Below are positions 33,083 through 43,686 of a DNA stretch of 64,000 nucleotides, piece after piece. Position numbers and translations under genes: made by a program. The notes below the pieces were generated by a model, which was given only the letters and a program-made list of their open reading frames with translations, was not told where the DNA came from and ran no database searches. The DNA comes from Stenotrophomonas sp. SAU14A_NAIMI4_5 (GTDB taxonomy: Bacteria; Pseudomonadota; Gammaproteobacteria; Xanthomonadales; Xanthomonadaceae): the NCBI RefSeq assembly GCF_003086795.1, contig NZ_CP026003.1, positions 4,283,531 through 4,347,530 on the forward strand, given 5' to 3'. How positions within the stretch are numbered: the stretch's first letter is position 1; each line of letters starts with the position of its first letter.

Positions 33083-33598
33083 ATGAAAACGCGCCTGTTG
33101 CTTGCCGGTGGCCTGTTGCTGGCCCTCACCGGCTGTTCCACCTACGACTATGTCGGCGGTGGCAGCGGTGGCAGTTACTACCACGGTGCCCCGTCGACGG
33201 AGTACCGCTATCCGTATGGCTACCCGTCCACCTATGGCTACCCCTACTACGGTGGGTATGGCGGCTATGGCGGTGGCTACGGCTATTACGGCAACCCGTA
33301 TTACTCGCGCCCGGTCTACCGGCCGCCGCACAACCACCGCCCGCCGCCGCCGCCGCGTCCGGGCAACGGGGGTGAGAACCGTCCGCCGCCGCCGCCGCGC
33401 CAGAACAACGGTGGGTCGCCGTGGCGGAACATGGACTCGATGCGTCGCCCGCCGCAGGCCGGCCGCCCGTCGGGTCCGCCGCAGGCACGTCCGTCTGCGC
33501 CCCAGGCTCGTCCGTCCGCGCCGCCGCAGGCACGTCCGGCACCGGCACCGCGTTCGCCGAAGTCGAACGGTTCTCCGTGGCGAAACCTGGAACGATGA
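33083..33598 (+). CDS. Gly/Tyr- and Pro-rich outer-membrane lipoprotein, hypothetical
   Basis: A 171-residue protein from the ATG at 33083. It has a lipoprotein signal with lipobox LTGC, then a low-complexity Tyr/Gly/Pro segment (about residues 25-80), then PPPPPRPG and QARPSAP repeats. A short motif SPWRN occurs twice: once near residue 110 followed by MDSM, and once at the very end as SPWRNLER. The low-complexity body suggests an extended or periplasm-spanning structure. I know no function. Confidence 0.7.
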   Translation: MKTRLLLAGGLLLALTGCSTYDYVGGGSGGSYYHGAPSTEYRYPYGYPSTYGYPYYGGYGGYGGGYGYYGNPYYSRPVYRPPHNHRPPPPPRPGNGGENRPPPPPRQNNGGSPWRNMDSMRRPPQAGRPSGPPQARPSAPQARPSAPPQARPAPAPRSPKSNGSPWRNLER

Positions 33599-33711
33599 AC
33601 CGTTGCCTGCGGCGAAACATGAAACGTGCGACGCAGCGCACAGTTGGGCTCTGAACCATCTTGCATTTCACGCGGTTCAGGCCGCACTCTACGCGGGTGG
33701 TGACGGCCCGC

Positions 33712-33861
33712 GTCACAAAGTGACAAAAACGTTAAGGGCCCGTCCCAAACAGCTCTACGTCGATATCCGACAGGAACATCTGGATCCCCCCTGTTCCGGC
33801 CCTGTCGGATGTCGGCACCTCTGAAAGCAGACGGCCCCGCGATGCGGGGCCGTTTGTTTTT
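33712..33861 (+). ncRNA. Candidate stand-alone small RNA ending in a strong terminator
   Basis: The 636-bp gap between the lipoprotein gene and mnmG contains no convincing ORF, but it holds ordered structure. There is a GTCAC-AAA-GTGAC palindrome (33712-33724), a long hairpin in which ATCCGACAGG (33765-33774) pairs perfectly with CCTGTCGGAT (33801-33810), and then an intrinsic terminator at 33831-33861. A terminated, structured transcript with no ORF is the usual profile of a trans-acting sRNA. The 5' end is not determined, since I see no convincing promoter. An alternative is a long 3' UTR of the lipoprotein mRNA. Confidence 0.45.
33831..33861 (+). terminator. Intrinsic (rho-independent) terminator
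   Basis: Ten-bp perfect stem ACGGCCCCGC / GCGGGGCCGT with loop GAT, followed by TTGTTTTT. This is the clearest intrinsic terminator in the window. It ends whatever transcript crosses 33600-33830. Confidence 0.9.
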
Positions 33862-33872
33862 GGCTTGTCTGG

Positions 33873-33944
33873 ATCCACGCCATGCGTGGATAGGGCCCCT
33901 CCCGGCAAATCCCCCGCCCTGGTAGATCCACGCCATGCGTGGAT
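33873..33944. repeat. Two SMAG elements (ATCCACGCCATGCGTGGAT type)
   Basis: Core palindromes at 33873-33891 (without the GTAG head) and 33922-33944 (with GTAG), in the same orientation, between the terminator and mnmG. The remaining bases up to 34234 hold the mnmG leader; I see no further feature there. Confidence 0.85.
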
Positions 33945-34234
33945 GGGACCTCTCCCGGCAGGCCACCCAAAAAAACAGGGCCGGACAGTCCCCCGACTGC
34001 CGGCCCCCCGCTTCCCCACCGTGCGCCTGTACCGGCCCCTGTTCCAATTCCGGTCAACGGCGCCTACGGCGCCAGCCACGATGGGTGCTATTGGGTTATC
34101 TGCAAAAATCCTGCCAACTTTAGGGCGGATTTCATCCCGGCCCCGATCCGGGCCCGTCGCCCCCCTCCGAATGGCGCTAAAATCGCCACCCCGGCGCCGC
34201 CCCGGCCGCGCCCGTCCCTTGTTGACCTGCCCCC

Positions 34235-36124
34235 ATGACCCAGTCCTTCCATCGTTACGACGTCATCGTCATCGGCGGTGGCCACGCCGGCACCGAGGCC
34301 GCGCTGGCCGCGGCCCGTACCGGCGTGCGCACCCTGCTGCTGACCCACAACATCGAAACCGTGGGCGCGATGAGCTGCAACCCGGCCATCGGCGGCATCG
34401 GCAAGGGCCACCTGGTCAAGGAAATCGATGCCCTCGGCGGTGCGATGGCGCATGCCGCCGACCGCGCCGGCATCCAGTGGCGCACGCTCAACGCCTCCAA
34501 GGGCCCGGCCGTGCGCGCGACCCGCTGCCAGGCCGACCGCAACCTGTACCGCATGGCGATCCGTGCCATCGTCGAAGGCCAGGCCAACCTGACCGTGTTC
34601 CAGGCCGCCGTCGATGACCTGGTCATCGAAGGCGACGCCGTGCGCGGGGTCATCACCCAGACCGGCCTGCGCTTCGACGCCGAGGCCGTGGTGCTGACCG
34701 CCGGCACCTTCCTCGCCGGCAAGATCCACGTCGGCCCGACCCAGTACGCCGCCGGCCGCATGGGCGACCCGCCGGCGACCACGCTGGCCGCGCGCCTGCG
34801 CGAGCGTCCGTTCCAGGTGGACCGCCTGAAGACCGGCACGCCGCCGCGCATCGATGGCCGCTCGCTGGATTACAGCGTGATGGACGAGCAGCCCGGCGAC
34901 ACGCCGCGCCCGGTGATGTCCTTCCTCGGCTCGGTGGACGAGCATCCGCAGCAGGTCAGCTGCTGGATCACCCACACCACCGAACAGACCCACCAGATCA
35001 TCCGCGACGCCCTGCACCGTTCGCCGCTGTACAGCGGGCAGATCGAGGGCATCGGCCCGCGCTACTGCCCGTCCATCGAGGACAAGGTGGTGCGCTTCGC
35101 CGAGAAGGCCAGCCACCAGATCTTCGTCGAGCCTGAGGGCCTGGGCATCGTCGAGATCTACCCCAACGGCATCTCCACCTCGCTGCCGTTCGACGTGCAG
35201 CTGGAGATGGTGCGCAGCATCCGCGGCTTCCAGAACGCGCACATCACCCGCCCCGGCTACGCCATCGAATACGACTTCTTCGATCCGCGCGGGCTGAAGG
35301 CTTCGCTGGAAACCAAGCTGGTCAACGGCCTGTTCTTCGCCGGCCAGATCAACGGCACCACCGGTTATGAAGAAGCCGCCGCACAGGGCCTGCTGGCCGG
35401 CCTCAACGCCGCGCGCCAGGTGCGCGGGCTGGACGGCTGGTGCCCGCGCCGCGACGAAGCGTACCTGGGCGTGCTGGTGGATGACCTGATCACCCACGGC
35501 ACCAACGAGCCGTACCGCATGTTCACCAGCCGCGCCGAATACCGCCTGCAGCTGCGCGAGGACAACGCCGACCAGCGCCTGACTCCGGCCGGCCGCGAAA
35601 TGGGCCTGGTCGATGACCGCCGCTGGAGCGCCTTCGAGACCAAGCAGGCCGCAGTGGCCGCCGAGCGCGCGCGCTTGGGTGCGCTGTGGGCGACCCCGGC
35701 CAATGCGCTGGGCCGCGAGGTACAGGAAACGCTGGGCGTGGCGGTCAGCCGCGAAACCAACGTGCTGGACCTGATCAAGCGCCCGGAACTGGACTACGCG
35801 CAGCTGATGCAGGTGCCGTCGCTGGGCCCGGCCGTGGCCGATGGCAAGGTGGCCGAGCAGGTCGAGATCGGCGTGAAGTACGCCGGCTACCTGGACCGCC
35901 AGCGCGACGAGATCGAACGCCAGCAGCGCCACGAAGCGACGCCGATCGCCGAAGGCTTCGACTACGCCGGCGTGCGTGGGTTGTCGGCCGAAGTGCTGCA
36001 GAAGCTGGAACGCGTGCGCCCGCAGACCATCGGCCAGGCACAGCGCATTCCCGGCATGACCCCGGCCGCGATCTCGCTGCTGCTGGTGCACCTGGAACGC
36101 GCCCGCCGCGGCCGCGTGGCGTAA
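34235..36124 (+). CDS. mnmG: tRNA uridine-34 carboxymethylaminomethyl-modification enzyme MnmG (GidA)
   Basis: A 629-residue FAD protein. The N-terminal dinucleotide fold is [19 protein letters not shown] at residues 10-28, followed by [21 protein letters not shown] and [13 protein letters not shown], then the C-terminal GidA-associated domain ending LEMVR...[18 protein letters not shown] (final part [18 protein letters not shown]). With MnmE it adds the aminomethyl-type group to wobble uridine in tRNAs. The ATG at 34235 gives the usual length. It is followed by an inverted SMAG pair. Confidence 0.97.
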   Translation: MTQSFHRYDVIVIGGGHAGTEAALAAARTGVRTLLLTHNIETVGAMSCNPAIGGIGKGHLVKEIDALGGAMAHAADRAGIQWRTLNASKGPAVRATRCQADRNLYRMAIRAIVEGQANLTVFQAAVDDLVIEGDAVRGVITQTGLRFDAEAVVLTAGTFLAGKIHVGPTQYAAGRMGDPPATTLAARLRERPFQVDRLKTGTPPRIDGRSLDYSVMDEQPGDTPRPVMSFLGSVDEHPQQVSCWITHTTEQTHQIIRDALHRSPLYSGQIEGIGPRYCPSIEDKVVRFAEKASHQIFVEPEGLGIVEIYPNGISTSLPFDVQLEMVRSIRGFQNAHITRPGYAIEYDFFDPRGLKASLETKLVNGLFFAGQINGTTGYEEAAAQGLLAGLNAARQVRGLDGWCPRRDEAYLGVLVDDLITHGTNEPYRMFTSRAEYRLQLREDNADQRLTPAGREMGLVDDRRWSAFETKQAAVAAERARLGALWATPANALGREVQETLGVAVSRETNVLDLIKRPELDYAQLMQVPSLGPAVADGKVAEQVEIGVKYAGYLDRQRDEIERQQRHEATPIAEGFDYAGVRGLSAEVLQKLERVRPQTIGQAQRIPGMTPAAISLLLVHLERARRGRVA

Positions 36125-36136
36125 CGCGCATCATCG

Positions 36137-36204
36137 GTAGCGCCGGGCCATGCCCGGCGAGCGTAGCGGCACGCGAACAGCCGCCGGGCATGGCCCGGCG
36201 CTAC
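36137..36204. repeat. Inverted pair of SMAG elements
   Basis: GTAGCGCCGGGCC copy at 36137-36159 and a reverse copy at 36182-36204, separated by 22 bp, placed right after mnmG. Together they can fold into one long hairpin. Confidence 0.88.
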
Positions 36205-36255
36205 CGATACCTCTGCCGCGTATCATCGTCGTGTTTGCCCCACCTGGAGACAGCG

Positions 36256-36786
36256 ATGAACCCCCTGCGCCCCTTCCGCGACAAGATGCCCGTCCTCGGC
36301 CAGCGCGTATACGTCGACCCGGCCTGCACCCTCATCGGTGACGTGGAGCTGGCCGACGATGTCTCCATCTGGCCGGGCACGGTCATCCGCGGCGACGTCA
36401 ACCATGTCCGCATCGGCGCGCGCACCAACGTGCAGGACGGCACCATCATCCACGTCAGCCACCACAGCCCGTACAACAAGGCCGGCTACCCGACCCTGAT
36501 CGGCGAAGGCGTGACCGTCGGCCACGGCTGCATCATCCACGCCTGCACCATCGGCGATTACAGCCTGATCGGCATGGGTGCCTGCATCCTCGACGGCGCG
36601 CGCGTCGAGCGCCATGCCTTCGTCGGCGCCGGCGCCGTGGTCGGCCCGGGCAAGGTGGTCGGCGAGGGCGAGTTGTGGGTGGGCAACCCGGCGCGTCCGG
36701 CACGCACGCTCAGCGACAAGGAGATCGAGTCGCTGCACTATTCGGCCGACCACTACGTGCGGCTGAAGGACGAATACCTGGGCTGA
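36256..36786 (+). CDS. Gamma-carbonic-anhydrase-like left-handed beta-helix protein
   Basis: A 176-residue hexapeptide-repeat protein of the YrdA/PaaY group. The repeats run through residues about 15-150, with conserved metal-ligand-type histidines in NVQDGTIIHVSHHSP (about residues 57-71) and VTVGHGCIIHACTIG (about 83-97), and the RGDVNHVRIG motif. These proteins bind zinc as trimers; carbonic anhydrase activity has been shown for only some. The ATG at 36256 is preceded by GGAGAC. A carnitine or acetyl-transferase-like role is a less likely alternative. Confidence 0.88.
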   Translation: MNPLRPFRDKMPVLGQRVYVDPACTLIGDVELADDVSIWPGTVIRGDVNHVRIGARTNVQDGTIIHVSHHSPYNKAGYPTLIGEGVTVGHGCIIHACTIGDYSLIGMGACILDGARVERHAFVGAGAVVGPGKVVGEGELWVGNPARPARTLSDKEIESLHYSADHYVRLKDEYLG

Positions 36787-36909
36787 GCCGCTTCGTCGGC
36801 CACTGGGCTCTGCTAAAGTCGGGGCCCGACCAGGAACCGTCGAGACCCCCATGCCTGTGGCAGCACGCCGGAGAGGACTCCAGCGCCCACATCCGCGGCC
36901 ATCGCACTG

Positions 36910-37599
36910 ATGACCGCGCCCATGCTCGATACCTACCGCGAGGTGGTAACGCCGGAAGGCGTGCCGCTGCAGTTGCCCACCGCCGGGCCGATGCCGCGTG
37001 CGCTGGCCTGGCTGGTCGACCTGGGCATCCGCTTCGGCGCGCTGGTGCTGCTGTCCATTCCGCTGGCCCTGCTCGATGAGTTTGGCCGCGGCATCTACAT
37101 GGCCGCGATGTTCCTGCTGATGTGGGCCTACCCCATCGTCTGCGAGGCGCTGTGGGGCCGCACCCTGGGCAAGCGTGCACTCGGCCTGCGCGTGCTGTCG
37201 CGCGATGGCGCACCGGTGGGCTGGATGGCCTCGATCACCCGCAACCTGCTGCGTACCGTGGACATGCTGCCGTTCGGTTATGCCCTGGGCCTGCTCAGCA
37301 GCCTGTTCGATCCGTACGGGCGCCGCCTCGGCGACCTGGTGGCCGGCACCGTGGTGGTGCACGAGCCGATGCATTACCTGTCGCCACCGGCCACCATCGA
37401 CAGCGTGCTGGTGCCGTCGCAGCCGCTGCGCCCGCAGGAACAGGCCGCCGTCCTCGCCTTTGCCGAACGCGCGCCGCGCCTGTCGCCGGGCCGCCAGCAG
37501 GAACTGGCAGGTATCGCCGAGCCGCTGACCGGTGCATCCGGCCAGGTGGGCGTGCTGCGCCTGTATGCGATGGCCAACTGGCTGCTGGGCCGCCGATGA
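36910..37599 (+). CDS. RDD-family membrane protein
   Basis: A 229-residue protein with three to four membrane helices carrying the RDD pattern: Arg in PRALAWLVDLGIRFGAL with Asp seven residues on, and SLFDPYGRRLGDLVAGTVVV near residue 148. The C-terminal 70 residues are soluble. RDD proteins are thought to be transport-related or to help other membrane proteins. It opens a six-gene unit in which each gene overlaps the next. The 123-bp region after the carbonic-anhydrase-like gene probably contains the promoter, but I cannot pick a clear one. Confidence 0.85.
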   Translation: MTAPMLDTYREVVTPEGVPLQLPTAGPMPRALAWLVDLGIRFGALVLLSIPLALLDEFGRGIYMAAMFLLMWAYPIVCEALWGRTLGKRALGLRVLSRDGAPVGWMASITRNLLRTVDMLPFGYALGLLSSLFDPYGRRLGDLVAGTVVVHEPMHYLSPPATIDSVLVPSQPLRPQEQAAVLAFAERAPRLSPGRQQELAGIAEPLTGASGQVGVLRLYAMANWLLGRR

Positions 37600-38588
37600 A
37601 GCAGGAACAGTTCGTCGCCCGCCACCAGCACGAATGGCAGCAGCTGGAGCTCTGGCTGCAGCAGCGTGCGGGCGCTTCGCGTCGCAGGCGGCGCAGGCCC
37701 GAAGCCGCTGATCCGGGTGACGTCGCCTTCGCCCAGCGCTACCGCCGCCTGTGCCAGCAGCTGGCGCTGGCCCGCGAACGCGGCTACAGCCCGCAGCTGG
37801 TGCAGCGCCTGCAGCAGCTGATGCAGCAGGGCCACAGTGTGCTGTACCGCACGCCGCCGGTGCGCTGGCGGCGGGCGCTGGAATTCCTGGTGGCCGACTT
37901 CCCGATGCTGGTGCGCAGCCAGGCGCGCAGCATGTGGGTGGCACTGGCGATGTTCGCGGTGCCGGCGCTGGCCTGCTTCGCCGTGGTGCAGCTGTACCCG
38001 GACAGCGTGCATCTGCTGATGGACAACAGCCAGATCGCCGAGATGGAACGCATGTACGACCCGGCCGCGGACCGGCTGGGGCGTGACAGCGGCACCGACT
38101 GGATGATGTTCGGCTACTACATCATGAACAACATCAGCATCGCCCTGCGCACCTTCGCCAGCGGCCTGCTGGCCGGGCTGGGCACGCTGCTGGTGCTGCT
38201 GTTCAACGGCGTCATCATGGGCGCGGTGGCGGGCCACCTGCAGCAGATCGGCCATGGCGATCCGTTCTGGCGTTTCGTCGTCGGCCATGCCGCCTTCGAA
38301 CTGACCGGCATCGTGATCGCCGGCGGTGCCGGCCTGCAGCTGGGCATGAAACTGCTGGCGCCCGGCCGCCGCCGCCGCATCGACGCGCTGGTGGAAGGCG
38401 GCCGCATCGGCGCCCGCCTGTGCCTGGGCGTGGCCTTCATGCTGCTGCTGGCGGCCTTCGTGGAAGCGTTCTGGTCGTCGATCGCGCAGATCCCGGCCTG
38501 GGCCAAGTACAGCGTGGCCGGTGTGTTGTGGGTCGGCGTGCTGCTGTGGCTGTGGCGCGGCGGTCGCGGGGGTGAACGTGCGGATTGA
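37596..38588 (+). CDS. SpoIIM-family (stage II sporulation protein M-like) membrane protein
   Basis: A 330-residue protein from the ATG at 37596 (ATGA overlap with the RDD gene). The N-terminal 100 residues are charged and helical with RRRRRR at about residues 28-33. About five membrane helices follow, including MWVALAMFAVPALACFAVV and ASGLLAGLGTLLVLLFNGVIMG, which resemble the SpoIIM/DUF95 family. In non-sporulating bacteria these proteins occur in MoxR/DUF58 clusters, with an unknown role in the membrane. Confidence 0.85.
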   Translation: MKQEQFVARHQHEWQQLELWLQQRAGASRRRRRRPEAADPGDVAFAQRYRRLCQQLALARERGYSPQLVQRLQQLMQQGHSVLYRTPPVRWRRALEFLVADFPMLVRSQARSMWVALAMFAVPALACFAVVQLYPDSVHLLMDNSQIAEMERMYDPAADRLGRDSGTDWMMFGYYIMNNISIALRTFASGLLAGLGTLLVLLFNGVIMGAVAGHLQQIGHGDPFWRFVVGHAAFELTGIVIAGGAGLQLGMKLLAPGRRRRIDALVEGGRIGARLCLGVAFMLLLAAFVEAFWSSIAQIPAWAKYSVAGVLWVGVLLWLWRGGRGGERAD

Positions 38589-40221
38589 CCACCTCGACGT
38601 GGCCCTGCGTGCGCGCAGCGGCTGGGAAGCGATGGAACTGGGCACCGCCCTCGCCCGCCGCCATGCGCGCGCGGTGTGGGGCAGCTGGCTGCTGGCCAGT
38701 GCGCCGTTGTTCGTGCTGTTCAATGCGCTGGCCTGGTGGCTGGACGGCTTCGCCTGGGCATCGCTGGCGATGTGGTGGTGCAAGCCGCTGTTCGAACGCG
38801 CGCCGCTGTACGTGCTCTCACGCGGCATCTTCGGCGAGACGGTCGGCGCGCGTGCGGCACTGGCCGCGCAACGGCACTGGGGCGGCACCGGTTTCTGGGG
38901 CTACCTCGGCTGGCGCCGTTTCAGCCTGCTGCGCAGCCTGTGCCTGCCGGTCAACCTGCTGGAAGGCAACGCGCCCGCACAGCGCGGCCCACGCCGGCGC
39001 GCGGTGGCCGCCGGCGCCGCTGGGCCGGCAATCCTGCTGGCGCTGATCTGCCTCGGCTTCGAGCTGGTGCTGGTGCTGGGCGCGATCGCAGCGGTCTTCA
39101 TGTTCATTCCGCTGGAACTGCTGCCCGACTCGTGGCGCGCGGCCTGGGCGATGATCAGCGTCGAGACCCCGCCGTGGGCGGACCTGCTGCTGAACCTGCT
39201 GAGCTGGCTGGCCGCCGCCCTGATCGGCCCGTTCTATGTCGGTGCGGGCTTCGGCCTGTACCTCAACCGGCGCACGCAGATGGAAGCGTGGGACGTGGAG
39301 ATCGCCCTGCGCCGCCTGCGCGAACGGCTGCTGCCGGCGGCATCGACGCTGGCCCTGCTGCTGTGCCTGGCGCTGCCGCTGGCCCCCGCCCACGCGCAGG
39401 ACGCCGATGCGGACACTGCCCACCAGGTCGCCGACGAAGCCCGGGCGGCCGGACAGACCGACGCGGATGAAGACGAAGGCGAGGATGACGGCGAAGAAGC
39501 CAACGCCGCCAATGATCCGGCCAATGCCGCCGCCGGCATCTTCGGCGAGCAGCCGGTGGACACGGCCGGTTTCCGCCAGGCGGTGAACCGTGCCTACGAG
39601 GATCCGCTGCAGCGGCCGGTCCGCCAGGTCACCGAGTGGAAGCCGATCGACGACGCCACGGCGGAGAAGAAGGCCGAGAAGAAAGACACCAGGGACGACA
39701 AGGCCGGCCAGAAGCATGGCGAACGCAACCGCGGCCTGAAGCTGCTGGCACGGGTGGCCGAGTGGGGCCTGTGGGCGCTGCTCGGCGCCGTGGTGCTGGT
39801 GCTGCTGCTGACCGCGCGCCTGTGGTGGCCGTGGCTGCGTGGCGCCGGCCGGCGCACGCCGAAGGACGCACCGCGCGTGCAGGAAGAGGCCGTGGAACTG
39901 CCGGTGGTGCTGCCGCCGGACGTGGCCACCCAGGCCGGCCTGCTGTGGGACCAGGGACGCCCGCGCCAGGCCTTGGCCCTGCTTTACCGCGCCAGCGTGC
40001 GCACCCTGGTCGAGCGCACCGGCAACGCGTTGCCGCCCGGCGCCACCGAAGCGCAGTGCCTGCGTGCTTCGCGGCGCATGCCTCAGCAGGCGGACCGCGA
40101 TCTGTTCGCGCGCATCGTGCGCATGTGGCAGTACGCCGCGTACGGCGGCCGCCTGCCCACGCGCGATGAGTTCGATGGCCTGGCCGCGACCCTGCGCCAG
40201 CAGTTCGGGTGGAAGGCATGA
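38578..40221 (+). CDS. DUF4129-type multi-domain membrane protein
   Basis: A 547-residue protein. I start at the GTG at 38578 (MRIDHLDVALRARSGWEAMELG), behind GGGGGTGA and overlapping the SpoIIM-like gene by 11 bp. Several helices fill residues 30-220. An acidic periplasmic-type stretch (DADTAHQVADEARAAGQTDAD and following) covers about 275-340, a last helix lies near residue 405, and the C-terminal 120 residues (LLWDQGRPRQALALLYRASV to FDGLAATLRQQFGW) match the DUF4129 domain. Function unknown; always found with MoxR/DUF58 genes. Confidence 0.8.
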   Translation: MRIDHLDVALRARSGWEAMELGTALARRHARAVWGSWLLASAPLFVLFNALAWWLDGFAWASLAMWWCKPLFERAPLYVLSRGIFGETVGARAALAAQRHWGGTGFWGYLGWRRFSLLRSLCLPVNLLEGNAPAQRGPRRRAVAAGAAGPAILLALICLGFELVLVLGAIAAVFMFIPLELLPDSWRAAWAMISVETPPWADLLLNLLSWLAAALIGPFYVGAGFGLYLNRRTQMEAWDVEIALRRLRERLLPAASTLALLLCLALPLAPAHAQDADADTAHQVADEARAAGQTDADEDEGEDDGEEANAANDPANAAAGIFGEQPVDTAGFRQAVNRAYEDPLQRPVRQVTEWKPIDDATAEKKAEKKDTRDDKAGQKHGERNRGLKLLARVAEWGLWALLGAVVLVLLLTARLWWPWLRGAGRRTPKDAPRVQEEAVELPVVLPPDVATQAGLLWDQGRPRQALALLYRASVRTLVERTGNALPPGATEAQCLRASRRMPQQADRDLFARIVRMWQYAAYGGRLPTRDEFDGLAATLRQQFGWKA

Positions 40222-41404
40222 GCCCGCGCGCGTTCTGGGCCCTGCTGCTCGGCCTGCTGGTGCTGCTGGGCGTGCCGTTGACCATCCTGTTCCTGCGCAC
40301 GCACGAGAAGGTCACCGAGACCGTGGTGCTGCCGCCGCGTGGCGAAGCCAGCTACAACCCGCTGTACGTGCTGGGGCAGGCGCTGCGCGCGGACGGCATT
40401 GAAGTGCAGTCGCGCGAACGCCTGCAGCTGGCGAAGATGCCCCTGGCCGACACCGATACCGTGGTCCTGCTGCAGGACACCCGCGAGATGCCGCCGGGCA
40501 CCGCGCAGGCACTGCTGGACTGGGTTGCCCGTGGCGGCCACCTGCTGCTGCGCACGCAGCCGCCGGGCGAGGACAAGACCAGCACCACGCAGGGTCCGCT
40601 GCTGGACCGCATCGGCGTGGAAAGCCTGTTCCATGGCAAGGACTGCCAGCCGTTCCATGTAGTGGATGATCCCAACCACGTCGAGTTCTGCAACGGCCGC
40701 CGCTTCAGCCTCGGCTTCCGGGCCAGTGCCGATGCCGAGCGCCGCTGGGGCAACGAGGAAGGGCTGGCCTTCGCCCGCCTGCGCCACGGCAAGGGCCGCA
40801 TCGATGTGCTGGCCGACATGGATTTCATGCGCGGCAATGGCGCCGCTCCGCTGCCGCGCAAGGGCGCGACGGCCAAAAACACACCGCAGCGCGGTGGCCT
40901 GCACGATCTCTCCCACCGCGACCTGACCCGCCACCTGCTGGACCCCAACTACGGGCGCGGCACGGTGTGGCTGGTATACGGCAGCCGCCCGCCGACGCTG
41001 CTGGCGCGCATCGTGCTGCAGGGCTGGCCGGTGTGGATTCCGCTGCTGCTGGGCATCCTGGGCTGGCTGTGGACGCGCGCGCAGCGGCTGGGCAGCGTGC
41101 TGCCTTCGCCGGTGGTCGAGCGCCGCTCGCTGCTGGAACACGTGCGTGCCAGTGGCGAGCTGCTGCTGCGCTTCGGCCAGGGCGCGCAGCTGTACAACGC
41201 AGTGCAGGCGCTGTTCCTGCATCGCCTGCGCCTGCGCGCCCCGGTGGCGGCCGCGCTGGATGGCGCTGCCCGCGACCAGGCCATCGCCGAGGTGCTGCAG
41301 TGGCCCGCCAGCCGCGTGGCCACCGCCCTCACCGCTCCTTCGCCGCACGATTCCTCCGCCCTGCGCGAGCGCATCCGCTTGCTGCTCCAGATGAGATCCC
41401 TGCT

Positions 41405-41408
<4 letters not shown>
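40218..41408 (+). CDS. DUF4350-domain membrane protein
   Basis: A 396-residue protein with an N-terminal helix (FWALLLGLLVLLGVPLTILF). A periplasmic DUF4350-type region follows (YNPLYVLGQALRADGIEVQ, DTVVLLQDT, LLDWVARGGHLLLR), resembling a glutamine-amidotransferase-like fold without obvious catalytic residues. A second helix lies at about residues 270-290, and then a cytoplasmic tail. ATGA overlaps tie it to the genes on both sides. It probably belongs to the same membrane complex as the SpoIIM- and DUF58-type proteins. Confidence 0.8.
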
Positions 41409-42387
<979 letters not shown>

Positions 42388-42391
<4 letters not shown>

Positions 42392-43686
42392 GGCCTGCGC
42401 CGCTGCTGCTGGTCCTGCTGGCTGCCTGGGCCGCGCTGGGCGGCGTGGTGCTGGCCGGCCTGCTGCCGCACTGGAGCTGGGCCGTGGCCGGTGCGCTGGT
42501 GGCTGCGCTGGCACTGGCCGATCTGTGGCGGCAGTGGCGACGTGCATCGCCGCAGGTACAGCGCCAGGTGCCCGAGGCGCTGGCACTGGGCGTGCGCCGC
42601 GAGATCGGCCTGCGCCTGTTCGCCGAGCAGCCGATGCAGGTGCAGGTGTTCGATCGCGTGCCCGGCGGCTGGCCGCTGGAAGGATTGCCGCAGCGCCTGC
42701 AGCTGCGCGCCGGCCACGCCAGCATCCTGCACTACCAGGTGCAGCCGCAGCAGCGCGGGCGCTTCCAGTTCGACGGCGTGGACGTACGCATCCGCTCGCC
42801 GTGGCGGCTGTGGTGGCAGCAGCGCACGCTGCCGCCGGTGCTGGACGTGCGGGTCTATCCCAACTTCGTGCCGCTCACCCGCTTCGCGTTGTTCAGTGCC
42901 GACCAGGCCTCGCGCCTGGTGGGCGCACACGTGAAGCGCCGCCGTGGTGAAGGCACCGATTTCCACCAGATGCGCGAGTACCGCGTCGGTGACAGCCTGC
43001 GCCAGCTGGACTGGAAGGCCACCGCCCGCGCGCGCAAGCTGATCTCACGCGAATACCAGGACGAGAAGAACCAGCAGCTGCTGCTGATGCTCGACAGCGG
43101 CCGGCGCATGCTGGCCAGCGAAGGCGGCCTCTCGCACTTCGACCATGCCTTGAACGCATCGCTGGTGGTGGCTTACCTGGCGTTGCGCCAGGGCGATGCC
43201 GCCGGCCTGTTCGCGGTGGGTGGCGAACGCCGCTGGGTGGCGCCGCAGCGCGGCATGGGCACGGTGGAACACCTGCTGCGCGCCAGTTACGACCTGCAGC
43301 CGCAGGCCGTGGCCACCGACTATCTGGCCGCCGCCACCGAAGTCTCGCTGCGGCAGCGCCGGCGTGCGCTGGTGATGCTGGTCAGCAACGTGCGCGACGA
43401 AGACATCGAAGACCTGCTGGCCGCCGTGCGCCTGCTGCAGCGCCGCCATCTGGTGTGCGTGGCCAGCCTGCGCGAACGCGAACTGGATACCGCGCTGGAG
43501 GGCGAGGTGCACACGCTGGAAGACGCCGCCCAGGCAGGTGCCGCCGCGCTGTACCTGCAGCAGCGCGCGAAGGCGCATGAAGCGCTGCGCAGCGAGAAGG
43601 TGATGGTGCTGGACGTGACCGCCGACGCCCTGCCTGCCGCGCTGGTGGAACGGTATCTGGCCGTGAAGCGCGAAGGGCTGCTGTAA
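42388..43686 (+). CDS. DUF58/vWA-like protein, partner of MoxR
   Basis: A 432-residue protein with two N-terminal helices (residues about 1-45). The DUF58 signature is GTDFHQMREYRVGDSLRQLD and WKATARARKLISREY at about residues 190-225, followed by LLMLDSGRRM, a degenerate MIDAS-type start of a von Willebrand A domain. DUF58 proteins are the usual partners of MoxR ATPases. The last 133 bp (from 43554, encoding the final 43 residues QQRAKAHEAL...KREGLL) are copied twice downstream (43856-43988 and 44158-44290). Confidence 0.92.

Noticed and set aside
34088..36091. 667-codon open frame opposite mnmG
   Set aside because: Antisense shadow of mnmG; His/Ala/Arg-rich with no motif.
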